Below are positions 11,053 to 21,154 of a stretch of 50,900 nucleotides of DNA, one piece after another (position 1 is the stretch's first letter; every line of letters starts with the position of its first letter). This stretch comes from Seminavis robusta (lineage: Eukaryota > Bacillariophyta > Bacillariophyceae > Naviculales > Naviculaceae). Position numbers and translations under genes: made by a program. The stretch lies in contig CAICTM010000728.1 in the NCBI GenBank assembly GCA_903772945.1, positions 1-50,900 on the forward strand, written 5' to 3'. Below the pieces are notes generated by a model that was not told the DNA's origin, did no database searches, and was given only the letters and a program-made list of their open reading frames with translations.

Positions 11053-12450
11053 TCAAGAATCGTTCCACAGGCAATTGACCATGTGCGCCAACAAACGTAG
11101 GCGTGGCCATTGCAGTGTCAAAAAGTGGACCCCATCCGTCTCCGCTTGACAGGATTGCATATCGTGATCATTATAGATGGCAATGGTCAACTTTTTATTG
11201 GATGCTCGTTCTTCCTTGCCGAGTCTTTGTTGGGCAGTGTCAAACCATCGGTACAAACGCTCATTCAAGAGCACGGAACTGGACCCCACCATGGTCGCTT
11301 GGTGGCAATATTGATCCAATTGTTCATCGGTCAACAATGGCGAGTGCCGGGGATCATTTTCCAGGAACCAACCTCGCGTCTGCTGGACCCTTTGCCGGCA
11401 TTCGTCGTAGACGTCTTGCGGATCCCGGTCCTTGTCACGGCAAAGCAGATTGGTCGTCTTGAACAGCAACAGTCGAGTGGTGCCCATTTGTTGGGCAATC
11501 TCCAACACGGTATCGAGCCATTCTTCGTAGTGAAACCACATGTACATGTTGCAAGCACGGACATTGCGCCGAAACAACATGTGCGTGCCCCAGTTGGCCA
11601 GTATGATTTGCGGTTGGCGTTGTCGCAGTTTGGGCCAGACGAGCTTGTCAAAGGCACAATTGTCCAGCATGTTGGTGCCACGAAATCCCGTCCACATGAC
11701 TTGCGCATGATTGTAGTTTTCATAGACAATATCCTCGTCGGATGATAATGATGATTGTGGCGGTGGTGCCTGACGAATGGCATCCTTCAATTTCATGTGT
11801 GACATGTTGTCTAGAAGCGCTGGCGTCTGATTATTCATGAGTCGTTTCATCCATTCAAAGGCGTTATACTCGGTAGAGTCTCCTAGAAAGACAATATTGC
11901 GCCCCCCAAAGGCTCTCATGAGGAGCGTGTGGTCTAGTTTGGGAAAGGTCCATTGTTGCTGCGTCCATGTTTTCATGGCCCATTCTTCGGGATTGTCATG
12001 CATGGCCTTGGTAAAGGCAGGTATACTCCGGGACATATCTTTGCAAGCTTGTTCTTCTTCTTTGGTGGGAAAATCTGATGCTGACTGTTTTAGGGAATTG
12101 TCGGTACTCAAACTAACAGATGGAGTATTAGTATGCATAGTTGAAATTTCATTGTTGGTTGGATTTGTCGACTGCAATTCTTCTCCTTCTCCGCTTATAC
12201 CGGTAGCAGGCAGAGATACCTCCAAGGATATTCCCACACCAGCAGCTTTCCGTGTCGCATTGCGATGGAATTGGAAGGAAGATTCTTGCAGGAATTGGCC
12301 CAGATAGGAAGAAGAGGAACAGGTGAAGATCAAGAGGAAACAGACCAAAAGTGACGCCACCAATCCAAGAGCCCATCGGCATTTTCGCGCCCAGAACGAT
12401 GTTGGTATTCGATCTTCTTCTTTCTTCTTCCTATTTGGATTCTTGGGCAT
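11053..12450 (-). CDS. Type II membrane SGNH / PC-esterase-like protein
   Basis: The 465-aa protein has a basic cytosolic N-terminus, one membrane helix at about 26-46 and a Ser/Thr-rich stalk to about 140. A globular domain follows, opening with N-I-V-F-L-G-D-S-T-E, the GDS motif with the nucleophilic Ser. Near the C-terminus an E-T-D-G-V-H-F motif supplies the D-x-x-H pair of the triad. An A-N-W-G-T-H motif lies between them. This arrangement matches the PC-esterase group of SGNH hydrolases (plant TBL O-acetyltransferases, CASD1), which modify glycans in the Golgi. The substrate cannot be told. No intron is seen; the ATG at 12450 is the first in frame. A different Golgi glycan enzyme with a GDS-like motif remains possible. 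Confidence 0.65.
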   Translation of the reverse strand: MPKNPNRKKKEEDRIPTSFWARKCRWALGLVASLLVCFLLIFTCSSSSYLGQFLQESSFQFHRNATRKAAGVGISLEVSLPATGISGEGEELQSTNPTNNEISTMHTNTPSVSLSTDNSLKQSASDFPTKEEEQACKDMSRSIPAFTKAMHDNPEEWAMKTWTQQQWTFPKLDHTLLMRAFGGRNIVFLGDSTEYNAFEWMKRLMNNQTPALLDNMSHMKLKDAIRQAPPPQSSLSSDEDIVYENYNHAQVMWTGFRGTNMLDNCAFDKLVWPKLRQRQPQIILANWGTHMLFRRNVRACNMYMWFHYEEWLDTVLEIAQQMGTTRLLLFKTTNLLCRDKDRDPQDVYDECRQRVQQTRGWFLENDPRHSPLLTDEQLDQYCHQATMVGSSSVLLNERLYRWFDTAQQRLGKEERASNKKLTIAIYNDHDMQSCQAETDGVHFLTLQWPRLRLLAHMVNCLWNDS

Positions 12451-12825
12451 CCTGCTGATACCCTCGCTATCTCCATCAACAAAGGGAAGAGTGGAGACTG
12501 ACGATGGGTGGTGGCATGTTGTTGTTCCGAAGCATGGTGCTGCCTCATCATTGTGCTTTTAGTACCGCCTGAGACTTTAAAACGATTTAACGATTCCATT
12601 CTGACATCGGCAACACGTCAAGGATCTTTCTCTGGTACAGTATGACTCCGGTACCACGGTACCGGTACGGGTACAACCACCTGTATCTAGGATCCAATAA
12701 ATCCAGAGGTGTCGCGGATCAGATCGCGGTTGCCATCAATCCTCTGCGACCGCCAATCCGCCAATGCTGCTCTCAATCATCTGTAGTGACCATCTTATCC
12801 AGCACTCCGACAGGTATATTTCACA
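12451..12825. other. Divergent intergenic region
   Basis: The stretch lies between the divergent starts of the PC-esterase-like and hydroxylase genes. A dense palindromic cluster of CCGGTACC/GGTACCGG type occupies about 12648-12674, in the middle of what must be a shared promoter region. Confidence 0.55.
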
Positions 12826-14673
12826 ATGAAGACCTCTCATTGTTACCATGTCTTGGCAGCGCTCAGCTTCTGGATTCTCGCAGTGGTATATGGATCGGAA
12901 GCTGGAGGTACCCTCAGCCAGAATAATCAAGAGGAACCATGGGTAGTCCACCGCGTCAAAACATGGCTCGAAAAGCACAAGGCAAAATTGTCGCGACTGG
13001 TGCATCGCAACAGCAAGAACAACCAAAAGAATCAAGACTCCTTTGAAGCTCCTCGCGTGGTGGAAAATTTCTTATCCGCCGATGAAGCTACCCAATTGTT
13101 ACAACGCTATCAACCTCTGTTACATGATTCGCAAGAACGCGATGGAGGACACGTCAAATCATCCTCGCAGTATCGAAGTTCTCGGTCGGTACGATTGCCT
13201 CCTCTTGGAGACAAACTAGTCTTTGCCGTGGAACAACGAGCTGCGGCATTGGCGGGATACCCGGTCGATCGGGTCGAAGATTTTCAATTGGCATGTTACA
13301 ATCATGCACAACTGTACGCCTTGCATCGCGACGATGCGGCTGCCAATACGAATCCTAATACCAAACGGGTTGCCACGGTACTCATCTACATTCAAGCTCC
13401 CATAAGAGGTGGCAATACTCTGTTTACCATGCGACCATTGGAAGAAGAAACTGATTTGAAACTGCGACAACCATTACGGACCGAACAAGATGCCGTGGAG
13501 CTATTTCAACACTATTGCAAAAGCCATTGTCGACAACCCAATAAGAAAAAGCGATTTAATAAGCATCATGTGGTAGTGGAGCCAAGTGTGGGACGAGCCG
13601 TGACGTGGGACAATTGGAAGAAGAACAACACGGTATTCATGAAAGAATCCACCCACGGGGCATGTCCGGTCTGGAAAGGACAAAAATGTGTCATTCAGCA
13701 ATGGATTGCATCCGACGCGCTGCCACTGCGACGACACAATCTACTCGCCATTGTCCCACTGGGAGCCGAGTATTCGTACCATTCCGCCATCCATGATACT
13801 ACTACTACGAGCGCCACCCAAAACTGTTTCCCGGATGTCAGCACACAACAAGGCAAATACATGTCCGAGCTGTGTGCGGATTTGTCCACCAGCCTGTCGA
13901 CGATTACAAAGCTCCAGGAGGGTCCGTATGAAAACGTCGGAGCGTTGCATCTCGACAACACTGGCTTTTCGACTACATTACCGTTCCACACAATATTCGC
14001 AGACAATGACGACGACAATACATCATCATCATCCAAAGGCTGCACACTCTTGTTTTGGGTCTCCAAGCCACAGTCAGGACTCACGTTGGTTTCCTGGGAG
14101 CATGACAAGCTGGGACGCATACAATTGCAACAGGTGGAAGGCTTTCAGTTGGAACTGTCGTGGGCCGGTACAGCAAGTAGTACTACCGTTGACAACAATT
14201 CATCCTCCTTGGCCATTCTGAGCATAGACCCCGAAGATTGGTATGATTGGTCCTGGGTGTCGGTCTACACGAGTCTTTCACAAGTCTCTGTGAAGGTACA
14301 CTCCCGTGGTGGTTATGTCTTGGGACAAGCACTGGCGGAGAGTCCACATGCAACAACAACTCGTGATGATGAATCTTGTAGCACGGCTGATGAACAACCA
14401 TCACAACAACAAGTCAAGTTGTCATTGTTCACTGCTACTCTAATGACCCACCGTAGTACAGACGACGGCAAAGCAGCTGCCAGTGGCACTTCCACTGCTT
14501 TTGTGGAACAGGAGCAAACTGCTGCCTTTACCAAAAAAGCACCAGCCAACAACAACAATATTGTCCTGCCTTCGGTCGATGTCTCCTTTTTGCTTCTCTA
14601 TAAAGGGCGTTTGGATGACTCGGATGCCGCCCAATTGCGTCGTCAAGCCAAGCGATACGATGCTACGTCCTAG
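12826..14673 (+). CDS. Secretory prolyl 4-hydroxylase-like 2OG-Fe(II) dioxygenase
   Basis: 615 aa. A signal peptide (1-23) is followed by a dioxygenase domain at about 75-295. The iron ligands are H167 and D169 (L-H-R-D-D) and H277 (S-T-H-G-A-C-P-V), with K287 (G-Q-K-C) as the 2-oxoglutarate ligand; the spacing and the G-C-P-V-x-x-G-x-K signature are those of P4H alpha subunits and plant P4Hs. It should hydroxylate proline in secreted or wall proteins in the ER/Golgi. The C-terminal 300 residues are not part of P4H; the S-I-D-P-E-D-W-Y-D-W-S pattern and beta-rich look may be a lectin-like (LamG/ConA-fold) module, a guess. Lys/Arg-rich inserts (about 230-248) interrupt the core. The gene has no intron. 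Confidence 0.85.
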   Translation: MKTSHCYHVLAALSFWILAVVYGSEAGGTLSQNNQEEPWVVHRVKTWLEKHKAKLSRLVHRNSKNNQKNQDSFEAPRVVENFLSADEATQLLQRYQPLLHDSQERDGGHVKSSSQYRSSRSVRLPPLGDKLVFAVEQRAAALAGYPVDRVEDFQLACYNHAQLYALHRDDAAANTNPNTKRVATVLIYIQAPIRGGNTLFTMRPLEEETDLKLRQPLRTEQDAVELFQHYCKSHCRQPNKKKRFNKHHVVVEPSVGRAVTWDNWKKNNTVFMKESTHGACPVWKGQKCVIQQWIASDALPLRRHNLLAIVPLGAEYSYHSAIHDTTTTSATQNCFPDVSTQQGKYMSELCADLSTSLSTITKLQEGPYENVGALHLDNTGFSTTLPFHTIFADNDDDNTSSSSKGCTLLFWVSKPQSGLTLVSWEHDKLGRIQLQQVEGFQLELSWAGTASSTTVDNNSSSLAILSIDPEDWYDWSWVSVYTSLSQVSVKVHSRGGYVLGQALAESPHATTTRDDESCSTADEQPSQQQVKLSLFTATLMTHRSTDDGKAAASGTSTAFVEQEQTAAFTKKAPANNNNIVLPSVDVSFLLLYKGRLDDSDAAQLRRQAKRYDATS

Positions 14674-15150
14674 CTACGGTAGCAAAAAAACTGATGCACG
14701 ATAGACAGCTGTCCCGGTGGCGGCTGCGCCTATGTACGAACATGTGCAACCATTTTCACTACTGGGCAAGGCTGCCTGATGTTACTGTCAGAGCTCTCTT
14801 GAGGGTCCCCCGAGGCATAAAAGTTTGCTGCGATCGGCACCGTACCTTGCAACGGGGGTAGGCCAAAACAAGAGCTTGTTGGCTATTGGATAGCTTCGTG
14901 ACGAGCCTTGAGATTGAATCATTCAATCAAACACAGTTTCCTCTAACAAACATCCTGTACCGTCAGTGGGAAGGACCATTGCGGAAAATTTGCGACAGAT
15001 ACCACGCTATAATACCTTATCCTACTGCAGCCTAGCTAGCACAGCAGCCCATACAACTAATGGCCCCCATACAAAATGATTTCAAGTCTCATATATGGTG
15101 GATTGCTTCGGCCGGCAACGTTCACATCAAGCCAAGACAGTAGCGGTAGC
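14674..15150. other. Intergenic between convergent genes
   Basis: 477 bp between the 3' ends of the hydroxylase and CDPK-like genes. I see only a CTAGCTAG motif near 15033 and no gene. Confidence 0.5.
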
Positions 15151-16984
15151 TCATCTCCATCCAGCAAGCTCTTGTTGTCGTTGAAACCTCAATTCCTTGG
15201 AAAACTCTAAAGCCAGTTTTTCCGAACGAATGATATCGTCCTTGCTGCTTTTGTTGTCGTCATTTTTGGTCACTCGACTAGCCCACATCATGGCTCGGAA
15301 CTCTTCAAATGACAATTGTCCATCCTTGGTGAGATCGGCTTTTGCAATCATAGCTTTGGCTGCCTTTTTGGAGATGACCTTTTCATCGGGACTAGGGCCA
15401 TTCAGCACACTCATGAGGTCGCTGACCGTAATGTAGTTCGTTTTGGAAACATCAAACTCCTCAAAGGCTGCTCGGAGATGTTTTTCACTCATCAAACTGG
15501 CTGTATCCGCAGCTGTTGCCAGAAATTCTTTCAAGTCAATGCTACCACTCTGCAAGCAAGCAGATGAAATGGGTGAGATGATGGTGTGCCACAGCTCAAG
15601 CTTGCTACTGCCATTCATCATTACCTACCTTGTCAAGATCCATCCGGTCCATGACTGCCTTCAACTCCTTATCAGACAAAATAATATTGACAGAGGCGAG
15701 ACTGTTGGCAAGCTCTTGTTTGGTCAATACTCCATCACCATTAGTGTCCATAAAGTGAAATGATGTAGCCAGTTCAATCATTGCCCCATCATTCTCATAT
15801 GTCAAGTAGTTGGCAATGTAGTACGTGACCGTATCTTGCAGCTTGTGCCGAATTCGTGCTTGTGTCAAACTCTTCATGACATCTTCATTGATGTACTGGT
15901 CGTGGGATTCTTCCACCTCCTCTTCCGAGAACAAGTTTTTGAGGTTGTAGTGATCATTCTTGAGAGCCCTCTTGGCAGAGGGTCTCTTGGCAGGGTCCAT
16001 GTGAAGGGCATGATGGATAAACTTTTTAAAGTCAGTGCTCTTGATTCCACTGTAGTCAATCTCATTGGGTGGGTCCTTGGATCCACTCTTGGGGATGGTT
16101 TGGAAGGGGTATTTTCCCGTGAGTAGGTAGTTTGCCAAGATCCCCAGAGAGTAGATATCACCCTTGGGTGTGGGCCCTACTTCATAGTACTCGGGAGAGT
16201 CGAAATGTGACTTTTTGCGTTTCTTCTTTTGGGTTGTGGTAGTGTCGTCCTCCTCATCATCGCTATCGCTATCACTGCTGTCCACGGTATGATCCGTATC
16301 ATTTCCCAGCAGCGCTTCTTTATCATGATTGTCCAGATCCACAGACCCGTCCGGCTGGATAAGGTGTACACCTGCCGCTTCCAAGTTTGCCACGAGAAAG
16401 TCTTCGAGCATGTCGTCTGGTTTGTCGGGATTGATGGTCACCAAAATGTTCTTGTAGTGGATGGACCCATGTGAAATGGCGACATAATGGTGAGGTTCTT
16501 CCTTATTGGAAGTATCCGTATTTTTGACCTGCACATGGTGGGTGTATTCCAGTCCAAACAAGACCACACGGATAATCATTGCGACATCCTTTTCCGAGTA
16601 TCGTTTGACTTGTGCTACCTGATGAACGGCATCAATGAGATTGTACATGTTGTCGGTGCGTTCAAAGACAAAGAACAGATGTGTCTCATCTTCAAAACTT
16701 TCAAAAATGCGTGGAAAGTAGGCACTTTCCATGGCTTTGAGAATGTTCAATTCTTCCCAAAAACTGTCTTCCAATTTGCGTGGCATAATCTTGACAGATC
16801 GAGCATCTCCGGTAGCCTTGAAGACGCACTTGTAGGTTCTGGGTAGACCATTGATTTTTTCACATAGCTCGTATCGGTCCTTGAACTGAGGCTCGGATTT
16901 GTCTTGGCGGCAGTCATGGTGCTTGGTAAAGCCATGGTTGTTGAGTATCAACTTTCTCGTGGGATCGCTCTTGAAGAAATTCAT
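15151..16984 (-). CDS. CDPK-like protein with a catalytically degenerate kinase domain (2 exons)
   Basis: Exons 15629-16984 and 15151-15549 join at GTAGGT..GCAG, giving about 584 aa. The kinase domain (about 38-350) keeps the ATP-site Lys (K65 in S-V-K-I), the helix-C Glu (E77/E78), an S-P-E motif (263-265) and D276 with G in D-x-Y-S-L-G. However, the Gly-rich loop is missing. The HRD-catalytic loop reads H-G-S-I-H-Y-K-N (172-179, no catalytic Asp), and the DFG position reads A-N-L-E-A-A-G. An acidic D/S-D insert with K-K-K-R-K-K sits in the activation segment (about 215-260). Four EF hands follow: D-T-N-G-D-G-V-L-T-K-Q-E, one split by the intron, a weaker one starting D-V-S-K-T-N, and D-L-T-K-D-G-Q-L-S-F-E-E. 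Active CDPKs are Ca2+-activated Ser/Thr kinases; I infer a calcium-binding pseudokinase. Start is the first ATG. Confidence 0.87.
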
Positions 16985-17273
16985 GGTGTGTTTGTTAGGG
17001 AAGCTAGCTATCTGACTAACTTGGCAAGATAAATTAATGGATATACCGATGCTCTGTCAGGTTATTGAAGAAGAGTGAAAGGGAGGATCCCAATGTGTGT
17101 GTGCTTCGTGCTTGTGGATAGATGGCTCTGGTCGACCTGGTATCATCATCTTCCGCAAGCCACCGGCATCAGTCACTTTCTCGAAGAAAGATGAGGGGTG
17201 ACGTTCCCGAGCCGTGCCGATGCTGCTTCCGTTTGATAGTGTTCAGGATATCTTCCGGGTTGTCACACCCTCA
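16985..17273. other. Promoter region and transposon flank
   Basis: 289 bp upstream of the CDPK-like gene up to the transposon end. A 137-codon ORF from 17122 runs into the transposon terminus and is not considered a gene. Confidence 0.5.
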
Positions 17274-17744
17274 GGCTCGGTCCTATCCAAGCTTCGCACC
17301 TTCGGGGCTTCGCACCTTCACGGCACTCAATGATGACGTGTTACTGGCGAAGGTGGAATCAGTTTGCCTCTCTCTTTTCCAATCTTCGCACCTTCGCAGA
17401 ACGAGCCAGGTGGGTTTGATAAACAGTATTTTTGGTCACATGCAATTTTTTAACCTCGATAAAACTCACGTACCCAACAAGTTGTTGTCTATGAACAACC
17501 CGACGCCATCACAACCTTCTAAACAATTGAAATAGTGTAATGCTGTAGACAATGTAATATCTCTTAATCTCTCTTGTGATGTAACTATCTGTATATCTAG
17601 TTAGAAGTTTGGTTACTATTCGCTGTATGCATGGCTGCCGCTGGAAAAGTCGCAGAATGCGAGTTTTCGCTGTCTTTGGAGATGTCGCTGTTTTCTTGGA
17701 GAGGAGTTGGTTCGAAGCACTAGCAGCTCACAAATCAACTGAAA

Positions 17745-19264
17745 ATGAGCTCTCCAGAGAACGAATTTCCTTCCTTGAAGAATACCCGGCTATGCAAATC
17801 TGACACAGAGGATGAGGATGATGATGATCTCTCAGAACCACAAGTTGAACCACCACGAGTTGCTGCCGCTCCTTCCCCATCACCAGAGGAACCAGCACCA
17901 CCTCTGCCTCTGTTGAAGCCACCTCCATTGAACCCAAATGGTTTCTACTCCATACACAATACTCCCCCTGGTGGCTTCCATCTCAACATCCATGACTATC
18001 AGCATAGTCTGTGGGGAGCTGCCAACCCCGATCATCGATTCCAACCAAGACAACCCAGACTTGGCCCGCTTCCAATACAGGCATCGCCAATGGCAGCACA
18101 ATCGCTACTGGAATTCGAGTGGGTAGAGAGGGAACACCTCAATACCATCTCTTCAACTTGCAGAAGGACCTTAACTCTGCACAGATGCGACAACTGGCAA
18201 AGAATTTCGGTTGCAAGAACATCGGTTCTGCATCAATGTTGAAGTGCAGAAGAGAGATAGCTTTGGCAATTGACATGGGCACCACCTACGACAATATGAA
18301 AGTTCCAAGTACAGTTTCGTCTTCAATGGAAAAGAAGATTCAGACCCTGGTCCGGCTAATAAATGCAGTATTCCTTCCGGCCTTTATTGACCGCTTTCTA
18401 AAGCTTAATGAACGCTTTGATCGAAAAGCCTTTGAGTCTAACAGTGGTCAAAATCCAATCAAGCGATTCTGGAGTGAGGTGTCGGACGTTTACAATGATG
18501 CCGAAAACAACCTGGAGATTGGGATTGTCATGTACACTGATATGGACGCTACGTTGAACAGTGCAGAATACGACGAGTATCTACAAGCTGCAGTTGACGG
18601 CCAGTCTATCAACCCAGTCGATTTCAACAACCTCACCAACACGACCTGTCAAGTTCATTTGAAGGATTTGCTGAAAGCAAGAGAGCAAGTGATTGTTGCG
18701 AAGACAGCCTCTGGACAACACCAGCCCTTCAACGATTACTTGCGCAAGACCCATCTGACAGTGAGAGGAACAACAATGCCTGGCCTCCCTGTGTATTATC
18801 TGGACAAGCGAGTGAAAGAACAACCCAACATTGACACGGCACACAACGTCTTCATGCCAAAAGTGCTCCAGTCGGACTCTTCTGTGGCAACTGCAAGAGG
18901 AGCAACCGCATCCTCCACTCCCCGTGACTCTGACACTGACCAAGAACCAAACAGTGGGTCCAAAAGGGATCGGCAGATCATGCAAACACTTGAGAGAGCG
19001 GCATCTGCCTTTGAGAGTGGTCAGGAAGCAGCTGCGAGTGTACGGGCTTCTTTTCTGCAAAAGGAGGAATACAAAGAATACGACAAACTCGTGGACCAGT
19101 TCATGGACATCACCGATCTTTCCGGTGGGAGCAGAAAAAGAAGGAAGTTACCACACTTGAAGAGGCGCATCCTTGCACTGGAGAAGAAGCTCGAAATACC
19201 CAAGAACGAAAGTGTTATCGACCAAGAGACCGGTACAAGTACAAGTGAAGACGAAGACAACTAA
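17745..19264 (+). CDS. Second protein of the Harbinger element
   Basis: The main frame runs from about 18080 to the stop at 19264. An N-terminal frame starting with the ATG at 17745 encodes an acidic, Pro-rich segment ending near 18060. The two are in different frames and must be joined by a short intron or a frameshift between about 18000 and 18130; I could not fix the junction. The central part is helical. The C-terminus has a basic S-R-K-R-R-K-L nuclear-localisation-like motif followed by a coiled coil and an acidic end. In PIF/Harbinger elements the second ORF is a DNA-binding partner that carries the transposase into the nucleus, often with a Myb/SANT domain; no clear Myb motif is visible here. 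Its 3' end is 9 bp from that of the transposase. Confidence 0.7.
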
Positions 19265-19273
19265 CAATATAAA

Positions 19274-20587
19274 CTAGTTCAGTGTTGCTGTTTCGAGGGA
19301 CTCTGTTCGCTTCCTTTTCTTCTTGTTTTTCTTGTTCAGTCGATTGGATGCAGGACGAGTTAGCTGCAGTTTCTCCACTCTTCGTGCCATCGCTTCGCGC
19401 AGATGAGAGTACCCTCCAGCCAATCCGTCATTGCTCTCCATGGCTGTAAGTTCAATTGGGTCTCCATTTTCGTCATGTGGTACAGAAGGCAGATACCCAG
19501 AGACACCTTCAGTCTCGTCATAAGCAACTTCTTGCATTGGATCTCGAGCGGTCTTCTTCAATCGCAACCTCTCGTTTATCACGAAGTTGTGTAACCTGGC
19601 AACTGCCTGTAAAAGAGCACCGACGTTAGTGATAGAGACAGTCAAAGGGCGCCACAGAATACCCCACTTCATCTGCATGATACCAAATGCCATCTCCACT
19701 CGAATGCGCAGTTGGCTAGCATAGAAGTTGAAGTTGTCATACAGTGGGTTCATCCTGTCGACACCCTGGTACACTGGGACCATGTGTTCTGTAGACTCAT
19801 AAGCAGCATCCCCAATAACACATATGCCCGCAGGCAGTGCTTCAACCATTGCATGTAAATTGCAGCGGCGAATAGCCTCACGATCTCCAGTGACATCAGG
19901 AGCAGTCAATGCAATGAATTGAAAGCGACAGTGGTGATCGGCTGCAGCTTGAACATTTACCCCGTAGCATTGATAGTGGCCTGAGAAGTAAGATCGGACG
20001 TTTCCAACATGTCTTTTGGCTGGCACTCTGGTTCGCATAAGATAACCATCTACCACAGAAACACAGTTGTTGATGGCGCACTCGTGGCTTATGCTGGTAA
20101 ATCCATCAATAGCTTCCAGTACGTCTTCCGGTGTCTTGGGGAAGTTAATAGACAACTGGTCGCACTGGTTAATACTATCAATGGTTTTCCAGACAACTCG
20201 ATAGAAGGAAGATTTGGACAAACCACCAATATCACAAATATCAAGATAGGAGCCACCAGCCAGCCAACGTAGAGTGCAATAAAGACATATTTCTGGCAAT
20301 ATCGCCCCTCCTCTCTTGTCTGCATAAGTCACATGGACCAGAATATCAGTGTACACATAGCTGAGCAGAAGGTCAAATGATTCTTTCTCCATGCGAAGAC
20401 GTCTAGCGAAGGTACCTCTCTGCGTGTGTCTACTGCTGTAGGAATCCCATGCCAGCCGTTGTTCGAAAAAGGAAGCTGCTCGGTTAACTGGCAATAGCCG
20501 AATAGCAAATATAAACAAGATAGTCAGCAGTAACAATTCCCCGTTCACTTCACCAGACATGAGCTGGTACTCATTCAAAAGGTCCAT
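19274..20587 (-). CDS. PIF/Harbinger transposase (DDE_Tnp_4)
   Basis: 437 aa in one exon. An N-terminal hydrophobic/helical part is followed by a helix-turn-helix-like segment at about 98-140, with a G-G-S-Y-x-D-I pattern and L-S-K-S-S-F-Y-R. The catalytic DDE residues are D180 (S-V-V-D-G-Y), D260 (V-I-G-D-A-A-Y) and E298 (R-V-E-M-A-F-G). The surrounding motifs T-A-P-D-V-T-G-D and N-P-L-Y-D-N-F-N are typical of the DDE_Tnp_4 family. The C-terminus is Lys-rich (N-K-K-N-K-K-K-R-K-R) and likely nuclear-localising. The enzyme would cut and paste the surrounding element. The frame is undamaged and length is normal for the family (about 350-450 aa). Confidence 0.95.
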   Translation of the reverse strand: MDLLNEYQLMSGEVNGELLLLTILFIFAIRLLPVNRAASFFEQRLAWDSYSSRHTQRGTFARRLRMEKESFDLLLSYVYTDILVHVTYADKRGGAILPEICLYCTLRWLAGGSYLDICDIGGLSKSSFYRVVWKTIDSINQCDQLSINFPKTPEDVLEAIDGFTSISHECAINNCVSVVDGYLMRTRVPAKRHVGNVRSYFSGHYQCYGVNVQAAADHHCRFQFIALTAPDVTGDREAIRRCNLHAMVEALPAGICVIGDAAYESTEHMVPVYQGVDRMNPLYDNFNFYASQLRIRVEMAFGIMQMKWGILWRPLTVSITNVGALLQAVARLHNFVINERLRLKKTARDPMQEVAYDETEGVSGYLPSVPHDENGDPIELTAMESNDGLAGGYSHLREAMARRVEKLQLTRPASNRLNKKNKKKRKRTESLETATLN

Positions 20588-21154
20588 TGCGATTTCTATC
20601 TTTATGTAGATCTACATGATGTACTCTGGATGGAAAGTTCTGTATTCAGCCAAAATTGTGAGCTCCCTTCTGCCGAATTTGGTTCTGTGGCTGGCACACT
20701 CGCCTTACTTAGGAGACTCCAACAGATCATAGGAAAAGAAGAAATACCTTCGCCGCTCCGTAAAACTTGTAGGCAAATGGTTGGCGAAGGTGTTTCTTCT
20801 TTTCCCAGTCGGGTTTGATGTCCTAGCTGACGTAACGGCGAAGCGGCGAAGGTGCAAAAACTCATGATAGGACCAAGCCTCAGCCCTCAGCGATTTGAGA
20901 AGTCGCCATCGCCAACGCACATGTTGCATCCAACTAGCTAGCTTGCTTGAAAAAAGACAGACAGCAACAAAACCCATAGTACTGTAAGAGCTATCATAGC
21001 AACATCTTGGCGACCTTTCTTTGGCAGCCTGAAGACAGATAGCTAGCTAGAGGAGACCAACTCAAAGCAACTTCTAAAGTCCCCCCTTTCGATAGGATAT
21101 CCAGAACAGGAGATAAGGAAAGGGTATCTACCTATTTGATCTTAATATTCCATC

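Larger units (their letters stand above)
17274..20879. mobile_element. PIF/Harbinger DNA transposon, complete (3606 bp)
   Basis: The left end GGCTCGGTCCTATC (17274-17287) and right end GATAGGACCAAGCC (20866-20879) are inverted repeats matching at 13 of 14 positions. Both ends are flanked by the trinucleotide TCA (17271-17273 and 20880-20882), a plausible 3-bp target-site duplication; PIF/Harbinger elements make 3-bp duplications, usually TWA, so TCA is slightly unusual. Subterminal direct repeats CTTCGCACCTTC occur at 17292, 17308 and 17384, with inverted GCGAAGGTG copies near the right end (20784, 20847). The element holds two convergent genes, the DDE transposase and a second protein, the normal PIF/Harbinger set. 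Intact frames and near-identical ends suggest a recent, possibly autonomous copy. Confidence 0.85.

Noticed and set aside
11110..11745. 211-codon plus ORF
   Set aside because: Antisense to the PC-esterase-like gene, which has domain motifs and the longer frame.
17122..17535. 137-codon plus ORF
   Set aside because: It crosses the transposon boundary and has no recognisable domain.
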